Assembly (NCBI RefSeq): GCF_002939185.1
Contig: NZ_POVL01000010.1
Span: 39,671-103,670 of the forward strand
Origin: Enterobacter sichuanensis
GTDB taxonomy: Bacteria; Pseudomonadota; Gammaproteobacteria; Enterobacterales; Enterobacteriaceae
Reading direction: 5' to 3'
Length of the DNA: 64,000 nt
Within the stretch, counting starts at the first letter, position 1, and each line of letters starts with the position of its first letter. The position numbers and the translations under genes were made by a program. Below the pieces are notes generated by a model. It saw only the letters and a list, made by a program, of their open reading frames with translations, did no database searches and was not told the DNA's origin. Shown one piece after another: positions 39,498 to 51,244 of this stretch.

Positions 39498-41915
39498 ATG
39501 GCGATGAAAAAGTTGCTCATAGCGTCGCTGCTGTTTAGCAGCGCCACCGTATACGGTGCTGACGGGTTCGTAGTGAAAGACATTCATTTCGAAGGCCTTC
39601 AGCGTGTCGCCGTTGGTGCGGCCCTCCTCAGTATGCCTGTGCGCCCCGGCGATACGGTTAATGATGATGACATCAGTAACACCATCCGTGCTCTGTTTGC
39701 CACCGGCAACTTCGAGGATGTCCGCGTCCTGCGCGATGGTGATACCCTGCTGGTACAGGTAAAAGAACGTCCAACGATCGCCAGTATCACTTTCTCCGGT
39801 AACAAGTCGGTGAAAGATGACATGCTCAAGCAGAACCTTGAAGCATCCGGTGTTCGTGTGGGGGAATCTCTGGACCGCACAACCCTTTCAGACATTGAAA
39901 AAGGTCTGGAAGACTTCTACTACAGCGTCGGTAAATACAGCGCCAGCGTGAAAGCGGTGGTGACGCCACTGCCACGTAACCGCGTTGACCTGAAACTGGT
40001 CTTCCAGGAAGGTGTTTCAGCGAAGATCCAGCAGATCAACATTGTCGGTAACCACGCGTTCAGCACCGACGAACTGATCTCCACTTTCCAGCTGCGTGAC
40101 GAAGTGCCGTGGTGGAACGTGGTGGGCGATCGCAAATACCAGAAACAGAAACTGGCGGGCGATCTTGAAACTCTGCGCAGCTACTATCTGGATCGTGGCT
40201 ATGCGCGTTTCAACATTGACTCGACTCAGGTCAGCCTGACGCCGGACAAGAAAGGTATCTACATTACGATTAACATCACTGAAGGCGATCAGTACAAGCT
40301 TTCGGGTGTTGAAGTGAGTGGTAACCTGGCGGGGCATTCTGCTGAAATCGAATCGCTGACCAAAATTCAGCCAGGCGATCTCTACAGCGGCTCCAAAGTC
40401 ACCAAAATGGAAGACAGCATTAAGAAGCTGCTCGGCCGTTATGGTTATGCCTATCCGCGCGTACAAACGCAGCCGGAAATCAACGATGCGGATAAAACCG
40501 TTAAGCTGCACGTTAATGTTGATGCGGGCAACCGTTTCTACGTGCGTAAGATCCGCTTCGTCGGTAACGACACCTCCAAAGACTCCGTTCTGCGTCGCGA
40601 AATGCGTCAGATGGAAGGCGCATGGTTAGGTAGCGATCTCGTTGATCAGGGTAAAGAGCGTCTGAACCGTCTGGGCTATTTTGAAACGGTTGATACCGAT
40701 ACCCAGCGCGTACCGGGCAGCCCGGACCAGGTTGATGTCGTTTATAAAGTGAAAGAGCGTAATACCGGTAGCTTCAACTTCGGTGTGGGCTACGGTACTG
40801 AAAGCGGCGTGAGCTTCCAGGTCGGTGTACAGCAGGATAACTGGCTGGGTACGGGTTACTCTGTGGGTATTAACGGTACCAAAAACGACTACCAGACCTA
40901 TTCGGAGTTCTCTGTCACTAACCCATACTTCACCGTTGACGGTGTGAGCCTGGGCGGTCGTATCTTCTATAACGACTTTAAAGCGGACGATGCGGATCTG
41001 TCTTCGTACACCAACAAGAGTTACGGTGTGGACGGTACGCTTGGCTTCCCGGTTAACGAATACAACACCCTGCGTGCGGGCTTAGGCTACGTGCATAACG
41101 ACCTGTCCAATATGCAACCGCAGGTGGCCATGTGGCGTTACCTGGATTCTATTGGCCAGTCAGCGAGCAAAAACAGCGATAACAACGGTTTTGCGGCGGA
41201 TGACTTCACCTTCAACTATGGCTGGACCTATAACCGTCTCGACCGTGGTTACTTCCCAACGGAAGGTTCTCGCGTCAACCTGAACGGTAAAGTTACCGTG
41301 CCGGGTTCCGATAACGAGTTCTATAAGGTCACTCTGGATACCGCGTCCTACTTCCCGATCGATGACGATCATAAGTGGGTGGTTCTGGGCCGTACCCGTT
41401 GGGGCTATGGTGATGGCTTAGGTGGCAAAGAACTGCCATTCTATGAAAACTTCTATGCGGGTGGTTCCAGCACCGTTCGTGGCTTCCAGTCCAACAACAT
41501 TGGTCCGAAAGCGGTTTACTACGGCGGGAACGACAAAGATAACTGCGATAAGTCCTCCTCATCTGAAGTCTGTAGTTCTGATGATGCGGTGGGCGGTAAC
41601 GCGATGGCCGTTGCCAGCCTGGAGTTCATCACCCCAACGCCGTTTATCAGTGATAAATACGCGAACTCCGTCCGTACGTCCTTCTTCTGGGATGCCGGTA
41701 CGGTGTGGGATACCAACTGGGAGAATACGGCCCAGATGCGTGCGGCAGGTGTTCCAGACTACAGCGATCCGAGCAATATTCGCATGTCTGCCGGTATCGC
41801 ATTACAATGGATGTCACCGCTGGGGCCGTTGGTCTTCTCTTACGCCCAGCCGTTTAAGAAATATGATGGAGATAAGTCGGAGCAATTCCAGTTTAACATT
41901 GGTAAAACCTGGTAA
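39498..41915 (+). CDS. bamA: bamA, outer-membrane protein assembly factor
   Basis: Central Omp85 subunit of the BAM complex that inserts beta-barrel proteins. The 805 residues have a 20-residue signal peptide (SSATVYG|AD), five POTRA domains to about residue 420 and a 16-strand barrel ending in FNIGKTW. The conserved VRGF of loop 6 lies at 660-663. It is about five residues shorter than E. coli BamA; the change is in the surface loop after PKAVYY, which keeps two cysteines (NC...VC). The start ATG has only a distant AGGA; a second ATG two codons on is possible. Confidence 0.98.
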   Translation: MAMKKLLIASLLFSSATVYGADGFVVKDIHFEGLQRVAVGAALLSMPVRPGDTVNDDDISNTIRALFATGNFEDVRVLRDGDTLLVQVKERPTIASITFSGNKSVKDDMLKQNLEASGVRVGESLDRTTLSDIEKGLEDFYYSVGKYSASVKAVVTPLPRNRVDLKLVFQEGVSAKIQQINIVGNHAFSTDELISTFQLRDEVPWWNVVGDRKYQKQKLAGDLETLRSYYLDRGYARFNIDSTQVSLTPDKKGIYITINITEGDQYKLSGVEVSGNLAGHSAEIESLTKIQPGDLYSGSKVTKMEDSIKKLLGRYGYAYPRVQTQPEINDADKTVKLHVNVDAGNRFYVRKIRFVGNDTSKDSVLRREMRQMEGAWLGSDLVDQGKERLNRLGYFETVDTDTQRVPGSPDQVDVVYKVKERNTGSFNFGVGYGTESGVSFQVGVQQDNWLGTGYSVGINGTKNDYQTYSEFSVTNPYFTVDGVSLGGRIFYNDFKADDADLSSYTNKSYGVDGTLGFPVNEYNTLRAGLGYVHNDLSNMQPQVAMWRYLDSIGQSASKNSDNNGFAADDFTFNYGWTYNRLDRGYFPTEGSRVNLNGKVTVPGSDNEFYKVTLDTASYFPIDDDHKWVVLGRTRWGYGDGLGGKELPFYENFYAGGSSTVRGFQSNNIGPKAVYYGGNDKDNCDKSSSSEVCSSDDAVGGNAMAVASLEFITPTPFISDKYANSVRTSFFWDAGTVWDTNWENTAQMRAAGVPDYSDPSNIRMSAGIALQWMSPLGPLVFSYAQPFKKYDGDKSEQFQFNIGKTW

Positions 41916-41960
41916 TAATCCGCGGCAAAGGAATGCGTTGGCAGTGTAGCGCTGACAACT

Positions 41961-41981
41961 GGCGATCGGTAAACGGTCGCC
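41961..41981 (+). other. hairpin in the bamA-skp gap
   Basis: GGCGATCG (41961-41968), loop GTAAA and CGGTCGCC (41974-41981) form an 8-bp stem with one G-U pair and no T tract. A second small palindrome, GGTACC/GGTGCC, follows at about 41998-42013. These may stabilise or process the mRNA between bamA and skp; they do not look like terminators. Confidence 0.5.
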
Positions 41982-42036
41982 TTGCCACGCAAAGAACGGT
42001 ACCTTCTGGTGCCAATGGGATGGTAAGGAGTTAATT

Positions 42037-42531
42037 GTGAAAAAGTGGTTATTAGCTGCAGGTCTCGGTTTAGCGATGGCAACTTCTGCTCAGGCAGCAG
42101 ACAAAATTGCAATCGTCAACATGGGTAATTTGTTCCAGCAGGTTGCACAGAAAACTGGTGTTTCTGCGACTCTGGAAAACGAATTCAAAGGCCGTGCAAG
42201 CGAACTGCAGGGTATGGAAAACGATCTTCAGTCCAAAATGCAGCGTCTGCAGCGTGATGGTTCTACCATGAAAGCAAGCGACCGCAGCAAACTGGAAAAA
42301 GACGTAATGGCTCAGCGCCAGGCGTTCTCCCAGAAAGCGCAGGCTTTCGAGCAGGATCGTCAGCGTCGTTCTAACGAAGAACGTGGCAAGCTGGTGACTC
42401 GCATTCAGACCGCTGTTAAAGCAGTGGCTGCCGATCAGAGCATCGATCTGGTTGTTGATGCGAACGCCGTTGCTTTCAACAGCAGCGATGTTAAAGACAT
42501 CACCGCTGATGTTCTGAAACAGGTTAAATAA
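42037..42531 (+). CDS. skp: skp (ompH), periplasmic outer-membrane protein chaperone
   Basis: Trimeric jellyfish-shaped chaperone that holds unfolded OMPs in the periplasm. The 164-residue precursor has a 20-residue signal peptide ([14 protein letters not shown]) and long coiled-coil arms. It is three residues longer than E. coli Skp, with an insertion in the tentacle around [15 protein letters not shown]. The start is GTG at 42037, preceded by TAAGGAG. It is followed by lpxD after three bases, so the two are co-transcribed and probably coupled. Confidence 0.97.
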   Translation: MKKWLLAAGLGLAMATSAQAADKIAIVNMGNLFQQVAQKTGVSATLENEFKGRASELQGMENDLQSKMQRLQRDGSTMKASDRSKLEKDVMAQRQAFSQKAQAFEQDRQRRSNEERGKLVTRIQTAVKAVAADQSIDLVVDANAVAFNSSDVKDITADVLKQVK

Positions 42532-42534
42532 GTA

Positions 42535-43560
42535 ATGCCTTCAATTCGACTGGCTGATTTAGCTCAGCAGTTGGATGCAGAATTACACGGTGATGGCGAT
42601 ATCGTCATCACCGCTGTTGCGTCCATGCAATCTGCTAAAGCTGGCACGATTACCTTCATGGTAAGCCCTAAGTACCGTGAGCAACTGGCTCAATGCCAGG
42701 CGTCAGCTGTTGTTCTGACGCAGGACGATCTTCCGTTTGCCACTAGCGCGGCACTGGTAGTGAAAAATCCCTACCTGACGTATGCACGCATGGCTCAAAT
42801 TCTTGATACCACGCCGCAGCCGGCCCAGAACATTGCTGCCAGTGCAGCGATTGATCCGACGGCGCAGCTGGGTAACAACGTCGCCGTGGGCGCCAATGCG
42901 GTTATTGAGTCCGGCGTCGTGCTGGGCGATAACGTCGTCATTGGCCCGGGTTGCTTCGTTGGGAAAAATACGAAAATCGGCGCGGGGACCCGTTTATGGG
43001 CTAATGTGTCCGTTTATCATGAAGTTGAAATTGGCGAAAATTGCCTCGTCCAGTCCAGCACCGTGATTGGTTCTGATGGCTTTGGTTACGCTAACGATCG
43101 GGGTAATTGGGTTAAGATCCCACAACTGGGTCGCGTTATCATTGGCGATCGCGTGGAGATCGGCGCCTGTACCACCATTGACCGTGGCGCGCTGGACGAT
43201 ACCATCATCGGCAATGGTGTTATCATCGATAACCAGTGTCAGATTGCGCATAACGTTGTGATTGGCGACAATACCGCGGTTGCGGGGGGCGTCATCATGG
43301 CCGGCAGCCTGAAAATTGGCCGTTATTGTATGATTGGCGGCGCAAGCGTGATTAATGGCCACATGGAAATATGCGACAAGGTGACGGTGACGGGTATGGG
43401 CATGGTAATGCGTCCCATCACTGAACCTGGCGTCTATTCCTCAGGCATTCCGCTGCAACCCAACAAGGTATGGCGTAAAACAGCAGCTCTGGTGATGAAC
43501 ATTGATGATATGAGCAAGCGCCTCAAGTCCCTTGAGCGCAAGATCGATCAACAAGACTAA
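42535..43560 (+). CDS. lpxD: lpxD, UDP-3-O-(3-hydroxymyristoyl)glucosamine N-acyltransferase
   Basis: Third enzyme of lipid A synthesis. The 341 residues comprise an N-terminal uridine-binding domain, a left-handed beta-helix of hexapeptide repeats (about 100-300; [20 protein letters not shown]) and a C-terminal helix ([12 protein letters not shown]). Catalytic H239 lies in [14 protein letters not shown] at 42535 comes three bases after the skp stop, with a purine-rich site inside the skp end. Same length as E. coli LpxD. Confidence 0.98.
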   Translation: MPSIRLADLAQQLDAELHGDGDIVITAVASMQSAKAGTITFMVSPKYREQLAQCQASAVVLTQDDLPFATSAALVVKNPYLTYARMAQILDTTPQPAQNIAASAAIDPTAQLGNNVAVGANAVIESGVVLGDNVVIGPGCFVGKNTKIGAGTRLWANVSVYHEVEIGENCLVQSSTVIGSDGFGYANDRGNWVKIPQLGRVIIGDRVEIGACTTIDRGALDDTIIGNGVIIDNQCQIAHNVVIGDNTAVAGGVIMAGSLKIGRYCMIGGASVINGHMEICDKVTVTGMGMVMRPITEPGVYSSGIPLQPNKVWRKTAALVMNIDDMSKRLKSLERKIDQQD

Positions 43561-43588
43561 GCGTCATCCGTTTAACGCTATTTTTCCC

Positions 43589-43620
43589 GGCCTGTCGGCT
43601 TTCTAATAAACCGGCAGGCC
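43589..43620 (+). other. 10-bp hairpin between lpxD and fabZ
   Basis: GGCCTGTCGG (43589-43598) pairs with CCGGCAGGCC (43611-43620) with one G-U pair around a 12-base loop. There is no T tract after it. It ends 42 bases before the TTG start of fabZ and could be an RNA processing or stability element that sets relative LpxD and FabZ levels. Confidence 0.6.
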
Positions 43621-43662
43621 GTGTTATTATTGTTATCAGTACATTTTGACAGGAAGAGTATT

Positions 43663-44118
43663 TTGACTACTGACACTCATACTCTGCATATTGAAGAGAT
43701 TTTAGAACTTCTGCCGCACCGCTACCCGTTTCTGCTGGTAGACCGTGTGCTGGACTTTGAAGAAGGTCGTTTTCTGCGCGCAGTGAAAAATGTTTCCGTG
43801 AATGAGCCGTTCTTCCAGGGACACTTCCCGGGGAAACCCATCTTCCCGGGCGTGTTGATCCTCGAAGCCATGGCACAGGCTACCGGTATTCTGGCGTTTA
43901 AAAGCGTTGGCAAACTGGAGCCAGGTGAACTGTATTACTTCGCGGGTATCGATGAAGCACGCTTTAAGCGTCCTGTCGTGCCTGGTGATCAGATGATCAT
44001 GGAAGTCACTTTTGAAAAAACGCGTCGTGGCCTGACTCGCTTCAAAGGCGTAGCGCTGGTTGACGGCAAAGTTGTTTGCGAAGCGACAATGATGTGTGCT
44101 CGTAGCCGGGAGTCCTGA
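43663..44118 (+). CDS. fabZ: fabZ, (3R)-hydroxyacyl-ACP dehydratase
   Basis: Dehydrates beta-hydroxyacyl-ACP in fatty acid elongation; it competes with LpxA and LpxD for hydroxymyristoyl-ACP. The 151 residues carry catalytic H54 ([12 protein letters not shown]) and E68 (LILEAMAQ) of the hot-dog fold. The start is TTG at 43663, preceded by AGGAAGAG; this restores [14 protein letters not shown] and the E. coli length. Longer reading to an upstream ATG is not supported by the family. lpxA begins three bases after the stop. Confidence 0.97.
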   Translation: MTTDTHTLHIEEILELLPHRYPFLLVDRVLDFEEGRFLRAVKNVSVNEPFFQGHFPGKPIFPGVLILEAMAQATGILAFKSVGKLEPGELYYFAGIDEARFKRPVVPGDQMIMEVTFEKTRRGLTRFKGVALVDGKVVCEATMMCARSRES

Positions 44119-44121
44119 TAC

Positions 44122-44910
44122 GTGATTGATAAATCCGCCTTTATTCATCCTACCGCCATTGTGGAAGTGGGTGCCATCATTGGTGCTAACGCCCATATTG
44201 GTCCGTTTTGTATTGTTGGACCCCATGTCGAAATTGGTGAGGGTACAGTACTGAAATCTCACGTTGTGGTGAATGGTCACACGACCATCGGCTGCAATAA
44301 CGAGATCTATCAGTTCGCCTCCATCGGCGAAGTTAACCAGGATCTTAAATATGCTGGTGAGTCGACCCGTGTGGAAATCGGCGATCGTAACCGTATTCGC
44401 GAAAGCGTCACCATTCATCGTGGAACAGTACAGGGTGGTGGGTTGACGAAGGTGGGCAGCGATAACCTGTTTATGGTTAATGCGCATATCGCGCACGACT
44501 GTACCGTGGGTGACCGCTGTATTCTTGCCAACAATGCCACGCTGGCAGGACACGTATCGGTTGATGACTTCGCAATTATTGGCGGCATGACCGCAGTCCA
44601 TCAGTTCTGCATCATTGGTGCGCACGTGATGGTCGGCGGATGCTCCGGTGTGGCGCAGGACGTCCCACCTTATGTGATTGCGCAGGGCAACCATGCCACG
44701 CCGTTTGGCGTGAACATCGAAGGCCTCAAGCGTCGTGGTTTTAGCCGCGAAGCGATTACTGCCATCCGCAACGCGTACAAACTGCTGTACCGTAGCGGTA
44801 AAACGCTGGAAGAGGCGAAGCCGGAAATTGCCGAACTGGCGAAAAAGCACCCGGAAGTGAACGCGTTCATGGAATTCTTTGACCGTTCCACGAGGGGTCT
44901 GATTCGTTAA
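44122..44910 (+). CDS. lpxA: lpxA, UDP-N-acetylglucosamine acyltransferase
   Basis: First enzyme of lipid A synthesis. The 262 residues form hexapeptide-repeat left-handed helix ([20 protein letters not shown]) with H122 and catalytic H125 in NAHIAHDC, then a C-terminal helical domain. The start is GTG at 44122, as in E. coli, with GGGAGT just upstream inside fabZ. Its stop shares one base with the lpxB ATG, so translation is coupled. Confidence 0.98.
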   Translation: MIDKSAFIHPTAIVEVGAIIGANAHIGPFCIVGPHVEIGEGTVLKSHVVVNGHTTIGCNNEIYQFASIGEVNQDLKYAGESTRVEIGDRNRIRESVTIHRGTVQGGGLTKVGSDNLFMVNAHIAHDCTVGDRCILANNATLAGHVSVDDFAIIGGMTAVHQFCIIGAHVMVGGCSGVAQDVPPYVIAQGNHATPFGVNIEGLKRRGFSREAITAIRNAYKLLYRSGKTLEEAKPEIAELAKKHPEVNAFMEFFDRSTRGLIR

Positions 44911-46058
44911 TGGTCGACAGTCGTCCGCTTACGATAGCCCTGGTCGCCGGAGAAACCTCCGGCGATATTCTTGGTGCAGGTCTCATCCGCGCGCTGAAGG
45001 CGCGTGTCCCTGACGCACGCTTTGTGGGCGTTGCTGGCCCGCTGATGCAGGCCGAAGGCTGTGAAGCCTGGTACGAAATGGAAGAGCTGGCCGTGATGGG
45101 CATCGTTGAGGTGCTGGGGCGGTTACGCCGTTTACTGCATATTCGTGCCGATCTCACCCGCCGCTTTACCGAGCTCAAACCCGATGTCTTTGTCGGTATT
45201 GATGCGCCTGATTTCAACATTACCCTCGAAGGGAATCTGAAAAAGCAGGGCATTAAAACCATTCACTACGTCAGTCCGTCCGTCTGGGCGTGGCGACAGA
45301 AACGTGTTTTCAAAATTGGGCGGTCCACCAACCTGGTGCTGGCTTTCCTGCCTTTCGAAAAAGCGTTTTACGATAAATTCAATGTTCCGTGCCGTTTTAT
45401 CGGACATACCATGGCGGATGCGATGCCGCTGGATCCGGATAAAAACGCGGCGCGTGACGTGCTGGGTATCCCGCATGATGCGCACTGTCTGGCACTGCTG
45501 CCGGGCAGTCGTGGCGCAGAAGTGGAGATGCTTAGCGCGGACTTCCTGAAAACCGCGCAAATTCTGCGCAATACGTATCCCGATCTCGAAGTGGTTGTGC
45601 CGCTGGTGAATGCTAAACGCCGGGAGCAGTTTGAGCGTATTAAAGCCGAGGTTGCACCGGATCTCCACATCCATCTGTTGGATGGAAAAGGCCGTGAGGC
45701 GATGGTTGCGAGCGATGCCGCGCTGCTGGCCTCCGGTACGGCAGCCCTGGAGTGCATGCTGGCAAAATGCCCGATGGTGGTAGGCTATCGCATGAAGCCG
45801 TTCACGTTCTGGCTGGCAAAACGTCTGGTGAAAACGGAGTATGTCTCCCTGCCAAACCTGCTTGCCGGGCGCGAGCTGGTGAAAGAACTGCTGCAGGATG
45901 AGTGTCAGCCTCAGGCGTTGGCCGATGCGTTGTTACCGCTGCTCGCCAACGGTAAGACCAGCCACCAGATGCATGATACGTTCCGCGAACTGCATCAGCA
46001 GATCCGCTGTAATGCCGATGAGCAAGCGGCTGATGCGGTGCTGGAGTTAGCAAAATGA
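44910..46058 (+). CDS. lpxB: lpxB, lipid A disaccharide synthase
   Basis: GT19 glycosyltransferase that joins UDP-diacylglucosamine and lipid X. The 382 residues equal E. coli LpxB. The N-terminal segment [25 protein letters not shown], the [11 protein letters not shown] stretch and the sugar-nucleotide region [10 protein letters not shown] are present. ATG overlaps lpxA by one base, and the stop overlaps the rnhB ATG by four (ATGA). Confidence 0.98.
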   Translation: MVDSRPLTIALVAGETSGDILGAGLIRALKARVPDARFVGVAGPLMQAEGCEAWYEMEELAVMGIVEVLGRLRRLLHIRADLTRRFTELKPDVFVGIDAPDFNITLEGNLKKQGIKTIHYVSPSVWAWRQKRVFKIGRSTNLVLAFLPFEKAFYDKFNVPCRFIGHTMADAMPLDPDKNAARDVLGIPHDAHCLALLPGSRGAEVEMLSADFLKTAQILRNTYPDLEVVVPLVNAKRREQFERIKAEVAPDLHIHLLDGKGREAMVASDAALLASGTAALECMLAKCPMVVGYRMKPFTFWLAKRLVKTEYVSLPNLLAGRELVKELLQDECQPQALADALLPLLANGKTSHQMHDTFRELHQQIRCNADEQAADAVLELAK

Positions 46059-46651
46059 TGGAATTTGTTTATCCTCACACCCACCTTGTGGCGGGTGTGG
46101 ACGAAGTCGGCCGTGGTCCGTTAGTGGGGGCTGTAGTGACCGCTGCGGTGATCCTCGATCCGGCCCGTCCGATTATCGGGCTGAACGACTCTAAAAAATT
46201 GTCCGAAAAGCGGCGACTGGCGCTGTTTAGTGAGATTCAGGAGAAGGCGCTGGCCTGGAGCCTGGGACGTGCTGAGCCGCATGAAATAGACGAGCTGAAT
46301 ATTCTGCATGCCACGATGCTGGCGATGCAGCGTGCGGTCGCGGGTCTGAAAATTGCGCCTGAATATGTCCTGATTGACGGCAACCGCTGTCCGGCATTGC
46401 CCATGCCTTCCATGGCGGTTGTCAAAGGCGATAGCCGGGTCGCGGAAATCAGCGCAGCTTCTATTATTGCCAAAGTGACACGCGACGCCGAAATGGCCGC
46501 GCTGGATCTTACTTACCCTCAGTATGGCTTCGCCCAGCATAAGGGCTATCCTACGGCTTTCCATCTGGAAAGACTGGCTGAACATGGCGCAACCGAACAT
46601 CACCGGCGCAGTTTTGGCCCGGTGAAACGCGCGCTGGGACGGGTGTCCTGA
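46055..46651 (+). CDS. rnhB: rnhB, ribonuclease HII
   Basis: Removes ribonucleotides from DNA and RNA-DNA hybrids. The 198 residues have the metal-binding D16-E17 in [18 protein letters not shown] with the third aspartate, and the [12 protein letters not shown] segment with the fourth. The start is ambiguous between two adjacent ATG codons at 46055 and 46058; the first gives the E. coli length and the 4-base overlap with lpxB. Confidence 0.97.
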   Translation: MMEFVYPHTHLVAGVDEVGRGPLVGAVVTAAVILDPARPIIGLNDSKKLSEKRRLALFSEIQEKALAWSLGRAEPHEIDELNILHATMLAMQRAVAGLKIAPEYVLIDGNRCPALPMPSMAVVKGDSRVAEISAASIIAKVTRDAEMAALDLTYPQYGFAQHKGYPTAFHLERLAEHGATEHHRRSFGPVKRALGRVS

Positions 46652-46689
46652 ATCAATACGCAAGCAATTAAGTAACGCGGAATCTGAAG

Positions 46690-49600
46690 ATGGCTGAACC
46701 ACGTTTCGTACACCTGCGGGTGCATAGCGACTACTCCATGATCGATGGGCTGGCGAAGACCGGGCCGCTGGTAAAAAAGGCGGCCTCTCTTGGCATGCCT
46801 GCGCTGGCGATCACCGATTTTACCAACCTGTGTGGCCTGGTGAAGTTCTACGGAACGGCGCATGGCGCGGGGATGAAGCCGATCGTCGGCGCTGATTTTC
46901 ACGTGCAGAGCGATCTCATCGGCGATGAAATGACGCAAATCTCCGTGCTGGCGATGAACAACACGGGATATCAAAACCTCACGCTGCTTATCTCAAAAGC
47001 CTATCAGCGCGGTTATGGCGCGTTAGGGCCGTGGATCGATCGCGACTGGCTGGCGGAGCTGAACGAAGGGCTGCTGCTAATCTCAGGCGGCCGTATGGGT
47101 GACGTCGGCAAATCCCTGTTGCGTGGCAATATGGCGCTGGTGGATCAGTGTGTGTCGTTCTATGAAGAGCACTTCCCGGATCGTTATTATCTGGAATTGA
47201 TCCGTACCGGCCGTCCGGATGAAGAGCGCTATCTCCATGCCGCCGTGGCGCTGGCTGAAGAGCGTGGGTTGCCTGTGGTTGCCACCAACGATGTGCGCTT
47301 CCTTGAGGCCGGTGATTTTGACGCCCACGAAATTCGCGTAGCGATCCATGATGGCTTCACCCTTGACGATCCCAAACGTCCGCGCAATTACTCGTCGCAG
47401 CAGTATATGCGCAGCGAGGAGGAGATGTGCGAACTCTTCTCCGATATCCCGGAAGCGCTGGAAAACAGCGTTGAGATAGCCAAGCGTTGTAACGTTACCG
47501 TTCGCCTCGGCGAATACTTCCTGCCGCAGTTCCCGACGGGAGATATGACCACGGAAGACTTCCTGGTCATGAAATCAAAAGAAGGTCTGGAAGAGCGTCT
47601 GGCATTCCTCTTCCCGGATGAAGAAGAACGTAAAAAACGTCGCCCGGAGTATGACGAACGCCTGGATATTGAACTCCAGGTGATTAACCAGATGGGGTTC
47701 CCGGGCTACTTCCTGATCGTGATGGAGTTTATCCAGTGGTCGAAGGATAACGGCGTACCGGTCGGACCGGGCCGTGGCTCCGGTGCAGGCTCGCTGGTGG
47801 CCTATGCGCTTAAAATCACCGACCTCGATCCGCTGGAATTTGACCTGCTGTTCGAACGTTTTCTTAACCCGGAACGTGTTTCGATGCCCGACTTCGACGT
47901 CGACTTCTGCATGGAAAAACGTGACCAGGTTATTGAGCACGTGGCTGACATGTATGGCCGTGACGCGGTATCGCAGATTATTACCTTCGGTACGATGGCG
48001 GCAAAAGCGGTTATCCGCGACGTGGGCCGCGTGCTGGGGCATCCGTATGGTTTCGTCGATCGCATCTCTAAACTGGTGCCGCCCGATCCGGGCATGACGC
48101 TGGCGAAAGCCTTCGAAGCCGAGCCGCAGCTGCCGGAAATCTACGAAGCGGACGAAGAGGTCAAAGCGCTGATCGACATGGCGCGTAAGCTGGAAGGCGT
48201 GACGCGTAACGCCGGTAAGCATGCGGGTGGGGTGGTTATCGCCCCTACCAAAATCACCGATTTTGCGCCGCTCTACTGCGATGAAGCGGGCCAGCATCCG
48301 GTAACCCAGTTTGATAAGAACGACGTAGAATACGCCGGGCTGGTGAAGTTCGACTTCCTCGGTCTGCGTACGCTCACCATCATCAACTGGGCGCTGGAGA
48401 TGATCAACGCCCGCCGCGAAAAGAACGGCGAACCGCCGCTGGATATCGCCGCTATCCCGCTGGATGACAAGAAAAGTTTCGACATGCTGCAGCGCTCGGA
48501 GACCACCGCGGTCTTCCAGCTTGAATCCCGCGGCATGAAAGATCTGATTAAGCGTCTGCAGCCTGACTGCTTCGAAGATATGATCGCACTGGTGGCGCTG
48601 TTCCGTCCGGGCCCGCTGCAGTCGGGGATGGTGGATAACTTTATCGACCGTAAGCACGGGCGCGAAGAGATTTCCTACCCGGACGTGCAGTGGCAGCATG
48701 AAAGCCTGAAGCCGGTACTGGAGCCAACATACGGCATCATCCTGTATCAGGAACAGGTTATGCAGATTGCCCAGGTGCTCTCAGGCTATACGCTCGGCGG
48801 CGCGGACATGCTGCGTCGTGCGATGGGTAAGAAAAAGCCGGAAGAGATGGCCAAGCAGCGCTCCATCTTCGAAGACGGCGCGAAGAAAAACGGCATTGAC
48901 GGCGAACTGGCGATGAAAATCTTCGACCTGGTGGAGAAATTCGCCGGGTACGGATTTAACAAATCCCACTCCGCCGCCTATGCTTTGGTTTCGTATCAGA
49001 CGCTGTGGTTGAAAGCGCACTATCCCGCTGAGTTTATGGCGGCGGTAATGACCGCCGATATGGACAACACCGAGAAAGTCGTGGGGCTGGTGGACGAGTG
49101 CTGGCGTATGGGGCTGAAGATCCTGCCGCCGGATATCAACTCAGGCCTTTATCATTTCCACGTTAACGAGCACGGGGAAATTGTCTACGGGATCGGTGCG
49201 ATCAAAGGCGTGGGCGAGGGGCCGATCGAGGCGATCATCGAAGCGCGTAACAACGGCGGTTATTTCCGCGAGCTGTTCGATCTGTGCGCCCGTACCGATA
49301 CCAAAAAACTGAACCGTCGCGTGCTTGAAAAACTGATCATGTCCGGCGCATTCGACAGGCTGGGGCCACACCGCGCGGCGCTGATGAACTCCCTCGGGGA
49401 CGCCCTGAAAGCGGCGGATCAGCACGCCAAAGCGGAAGCCATTGGCCAGGCGGATATGTTCGGCGTGCTGGCGGAAGAGCCGGAGCAGATCGAACAGTCT
49501 TATGCCAACTGTCTGCCGTGGCCAGAACAGGTGGTGCTGGACGGTGAACGTGAAACGCTGGGCTTGTACCTGACGGGTCACCCGATCAACCAGTACATTA

Positions 49601-50172
49601 AAGAAATTGAGCGCTATGTCGGAGGCTATCGGCTGAAAGACATGCATCCGACAGAACGTGGTAAAATCACCACGGCTGCGGGGCTCGTGATTGCTGCAAG
49701 GGTTATGGTCACCAAGCGCGGCAATCGTATCGGCATCTGTACGTTGGATGACCGTTCCGGGCGTCTGGAGGTGATGTTGTTCACCGACGCGCTGGATAAA
49801 TACCAGCAATTGCTGGAAAAAGACCGCATACTTATCGTCAGCGGACAGGTCAGCTTTGATGACTTCAGTGGGGGGCTTAAAATGACCGCCCGCGAAGTGA
49901 TGGACATTGACGAAGCCCGGGAAAAATATGCTCGCGGGCTTGCTATCTCGCTGACGGACAGGCAAATTGATGACCAGCTTTTAAACCGACTCCGTCAGTC
50001 TCTGGAACCCCACCGCTCGGGGACAATTCCAGTACATCTCTACTATCAGAGGGCGGATGCACGTGCGCGGTTGCGCTTTGGTGCAACGTGGCGTGTCTCT
50101 CCGAGCGATCGTTTACTGAACGATCTCCGTGGCCTCATTGGTTCGGAGCAGGTGGAACTGGAGTTTGACTAA
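46690..50172 (+). CDS. dnaE: dnaE, DNA polymerase III alpha subunit
   Basis: Catalytic subunit of the replicative polymerase. The 1160 residues equal the E. coli length. The N-terminal PHP domain starts [20 protein letters not shown]; the palm aspartates D401 and D403 lie in PDFDVDFCM; fingers, the beta-clamp-binding QADMFG motif (near 922), an OB fold and the tau-binding C-terminus follow. ATG at 46690 is preceded by GGAATCTGAAG. It lies 38 bases after rnhB and 12 before accA, consistent with one long transcript. Confidence 0.99.
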   Translation: MAEPRFVHLRVHSDYSMIDGLAKTGPLVKKAASLGMPALAITDFTNLCGLVKFYGTAHGAGMKPIVGADFHVQSDLIGDEMTQISVLAMNNTGYQNLTLLISKAYQRGYGALGPWIDRDWLAELNEGLLLISGGRMGDVGKSLLRGNMALVDQCVSFYEEHFPDRYYLELIRTGRPDEERYLHAAVALAEERGLPVVATNDVRFLEAGDFDAHEIRVAIHDGFTLDDPKRPRNYSSQQYMRSEEEMCELFSDIPEALENSVEIAKRCNVTVRLGEYFLPQFPTGDMTTEDFLVMKSKEGLEERLAFLFPDEEERKKRRPEYDERLDIELQVINQMGFPGYFLIVMEFIQWSKDNGVPVGPGRGSGAGSLVAYALKITDLDPLEFDLLFERFLNPERVSMPDFDVDFCMEKRDQVIEHVADMYGRDAVSQIITFGTMAAKAVIRDVGRVLGHPYGFVDRISKLVPPDPGMTLAKAFEAEPQLPEIYEADEEVKALIDMARKLEGVTRNAGKHAGGVVIAPTKITDFAPLYCDEAGQHPVTQFDKNDVEYAGLVKFDFLGLRTLTIINWALEMINARREKNGEPPLDIAAIPLDDKKSFDMLQRSETTAVFQLESRGMKDLIKRLQPDCFEDMIALVALFRPGPLQSGMVDNFIDRKHGREEISYPDVQWQHESLKPVLEPTYGIILYQEQVMQIAQVLSGYTLGGADMLRRAMGKKKPEEMAKQRSIFEDGAKKNGIDGELAMKIFDLVEKFAGYGFNKSHSAAYALVSYQTLWLKAHYPAEFMAAVMTADMDNTEKVVGLVDECWRMGLKILPPDINSGLYHFHVNEHGEIVYGIGAIKGVGEGPIEAIIEARNNGGYFRELFDLCARTDTKKLNRRVLEKLIMSGAFDRLGPHRAALMNSLGDALKAADQHAKAEAIGQADMFGVLAEEPEQIEQSYANCLPWPEQVVLDGERETLGLYLTGHPINQYIKEIERYVGGYRLKDMHPTERGKITTAAGLVIAARVMVTKRGNRIGICTLDDRSGRLEVMLFTDALDKYQQLLEKDRILIVSGQVSFDDFSGGLKMTAREVMDIDEAREKYARGLAISLTDRQIDDQLLNRLRQSLEPHRSGTIPVHLYYQRADARARLRFGATWRVSPSDRLLNDLRGLIGSEQVELEFD

Positions 50173-50184
50173 TACAGGAATACT

Positions 50185-51144
50185 ATGAGTCTGAATTTCC
50201 TTGATTTCGAACAGCCGATTGCTGAGCTGGAAGCGAAAATCGATTCTCTGACAGCGGTAAGCCGTCAGGATGAAAAACTGGATATTAACATCGACGAAGA
50301 AGTGCATCGTCTGCGCGAAAAAAGCGTAGAGTTGACGCGCAAAATCTTTGCCGATCTCGGCGCATGGCAGGTAGCCCAGCTGGCACGCCACCCGCAGCGT
50401 CCGTACACCCTGGATTATGTCCGCCTGGCGTTTGACGAATTTGACGAACTGGCAGGCGATCGCGCATACGCTGACGACAAAGCTATCGTTGGCGGTATCG
50501 CGCGTCTGGACGGACGCCCGGTGATGATCATTGGTCATCAGAAAGGTCGTGAAACCAAAGAGAAAATCCGTCGTAACTTTGGTATGCCAGCACCGGAAGG
50601 TTACCGTAAAGCCCTGCGTCTGATGGAGATGGCTGAGCGTTTTAATATGCCAATCATCACCTTTATTGACACCCCGGGGGCATACCCTGGCGTGGGCGCG
50701 GAAGAACGCGGTCAGTCTGAAGCTATCGCACGTAACCTGCGTGAGATGTCCCGTCTGAAGGTACCGGTCATTTGTACCGTTATTGGTGAAGGCGGTTCCG
50801 GCGGCGCGCTGGCGATTGGCGTGGGCGATAAAGTGAATATGCTGCAGTACAGCACCTATTCCGTTATCTCCCCGGAAGGCTGTGCGTCCATTCTGTGGAA
50901 AAGTGCCGACAAAGCGCCTCTGGCTGCAGAAGCGATGGGCATCATTGCGCCACGCCTGAAAGAGCTGAAGCTTATTGATTCCATCATTCCGGAACCGCTG
51001 GGTGGTGCGCATCGTAAGCCGGAAGCGATGGCGGCTTCCCTGAAAGCGCAGCTGCTGGCTGACCTGGCGGATCTTGATGTGCTGAGCACAGAGGATCTCC
51101 TCAATCGTCGTTACCAGCGTCTGATGACCTACGGTTACGCGTAA
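50185..51144 (+). CDS. accA: accA, acetyl-CoA carboxylase carboxyltransferase alpha subunit
   Basis: With AccD transfers CO2 from carboxybiotin to acetyl-CoA to give malonyl-CoA, first committed step of fatty acid synthesis. The 319 residues equal E. coli AccA. The crotonase-like core contains [36 protein letters not shown] and the oxyanion-type [18 protein letters not shown] at 50185 follows ACAGGAATACT. A terminator closes the long dxr/uppS-to-accA gene run. Confidence 0.98.
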   Translation: MSLNFLDFEQPIAELEAKIDSLTAVSRQDEKLDINIDEEVHRLREKSVELTRKIFADLGAWQVAQLARHPQRPYTLDYVRLAFDEFDELAGDRAYADDKAIVGGIARLDGRPVMIIGHQKGRETKEKIRRNFGMPAPEGYRKALRLMEMAERFNMPIITFIDTPGAYPGVGAEERGQSEAIARNLREMSRLKVPVICTVIGEGGSGGALAIGVGDKVNMLQYSTYSVISPEGCASILWKSADKAPLAAEAMGIIAPRLKELKLIDSIIPEPLGGAHRKPEAMAASLKAQLLADLADLDVLSTEDLLNRRYQRLMTYGYA

Positions 51145-51160
51145 GCTTCACAATTATCTG

Positions 51161-51189
51161 AAAAGCCGCACAATGTTGCGGCTTTTTTT
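51161..51189 (+). terminator. accA intrinsic terminator
   Basis: AAAAGCCGCA, a 6-base loop and TGCGGCTTTT form a 10-bp stem ending in seven T. It separates accA from ldcC. Confidence 0.93.
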
Positions 51190-51244
51190 ATACCTGCCGT
51201 TTACCTTAACTATGCTTAGCTAATGTTTTTCAAGGAGGTAAACC

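Noticed and set aside
43621..44118. fabZ from an upstream start at 43621
   Set aside because: The first 14 residues fall next to the lpxD-fabZ hairpin and are not conserved; TTG at 43663 has a proper ribosome site.
43702..44850. 382-codon minus-strand open frame opposite fabZ and lpxA
   Set aside because: Spans two real genes antisense; its N/T/H-rich composition mirrors the hexapeptide-repeat codons of lpxA.
47575..48699. 374-codon minus-strand open frame opposite dnaE
   Set aside because: Shadow of a highly conserved gene; no start signal and no family features.
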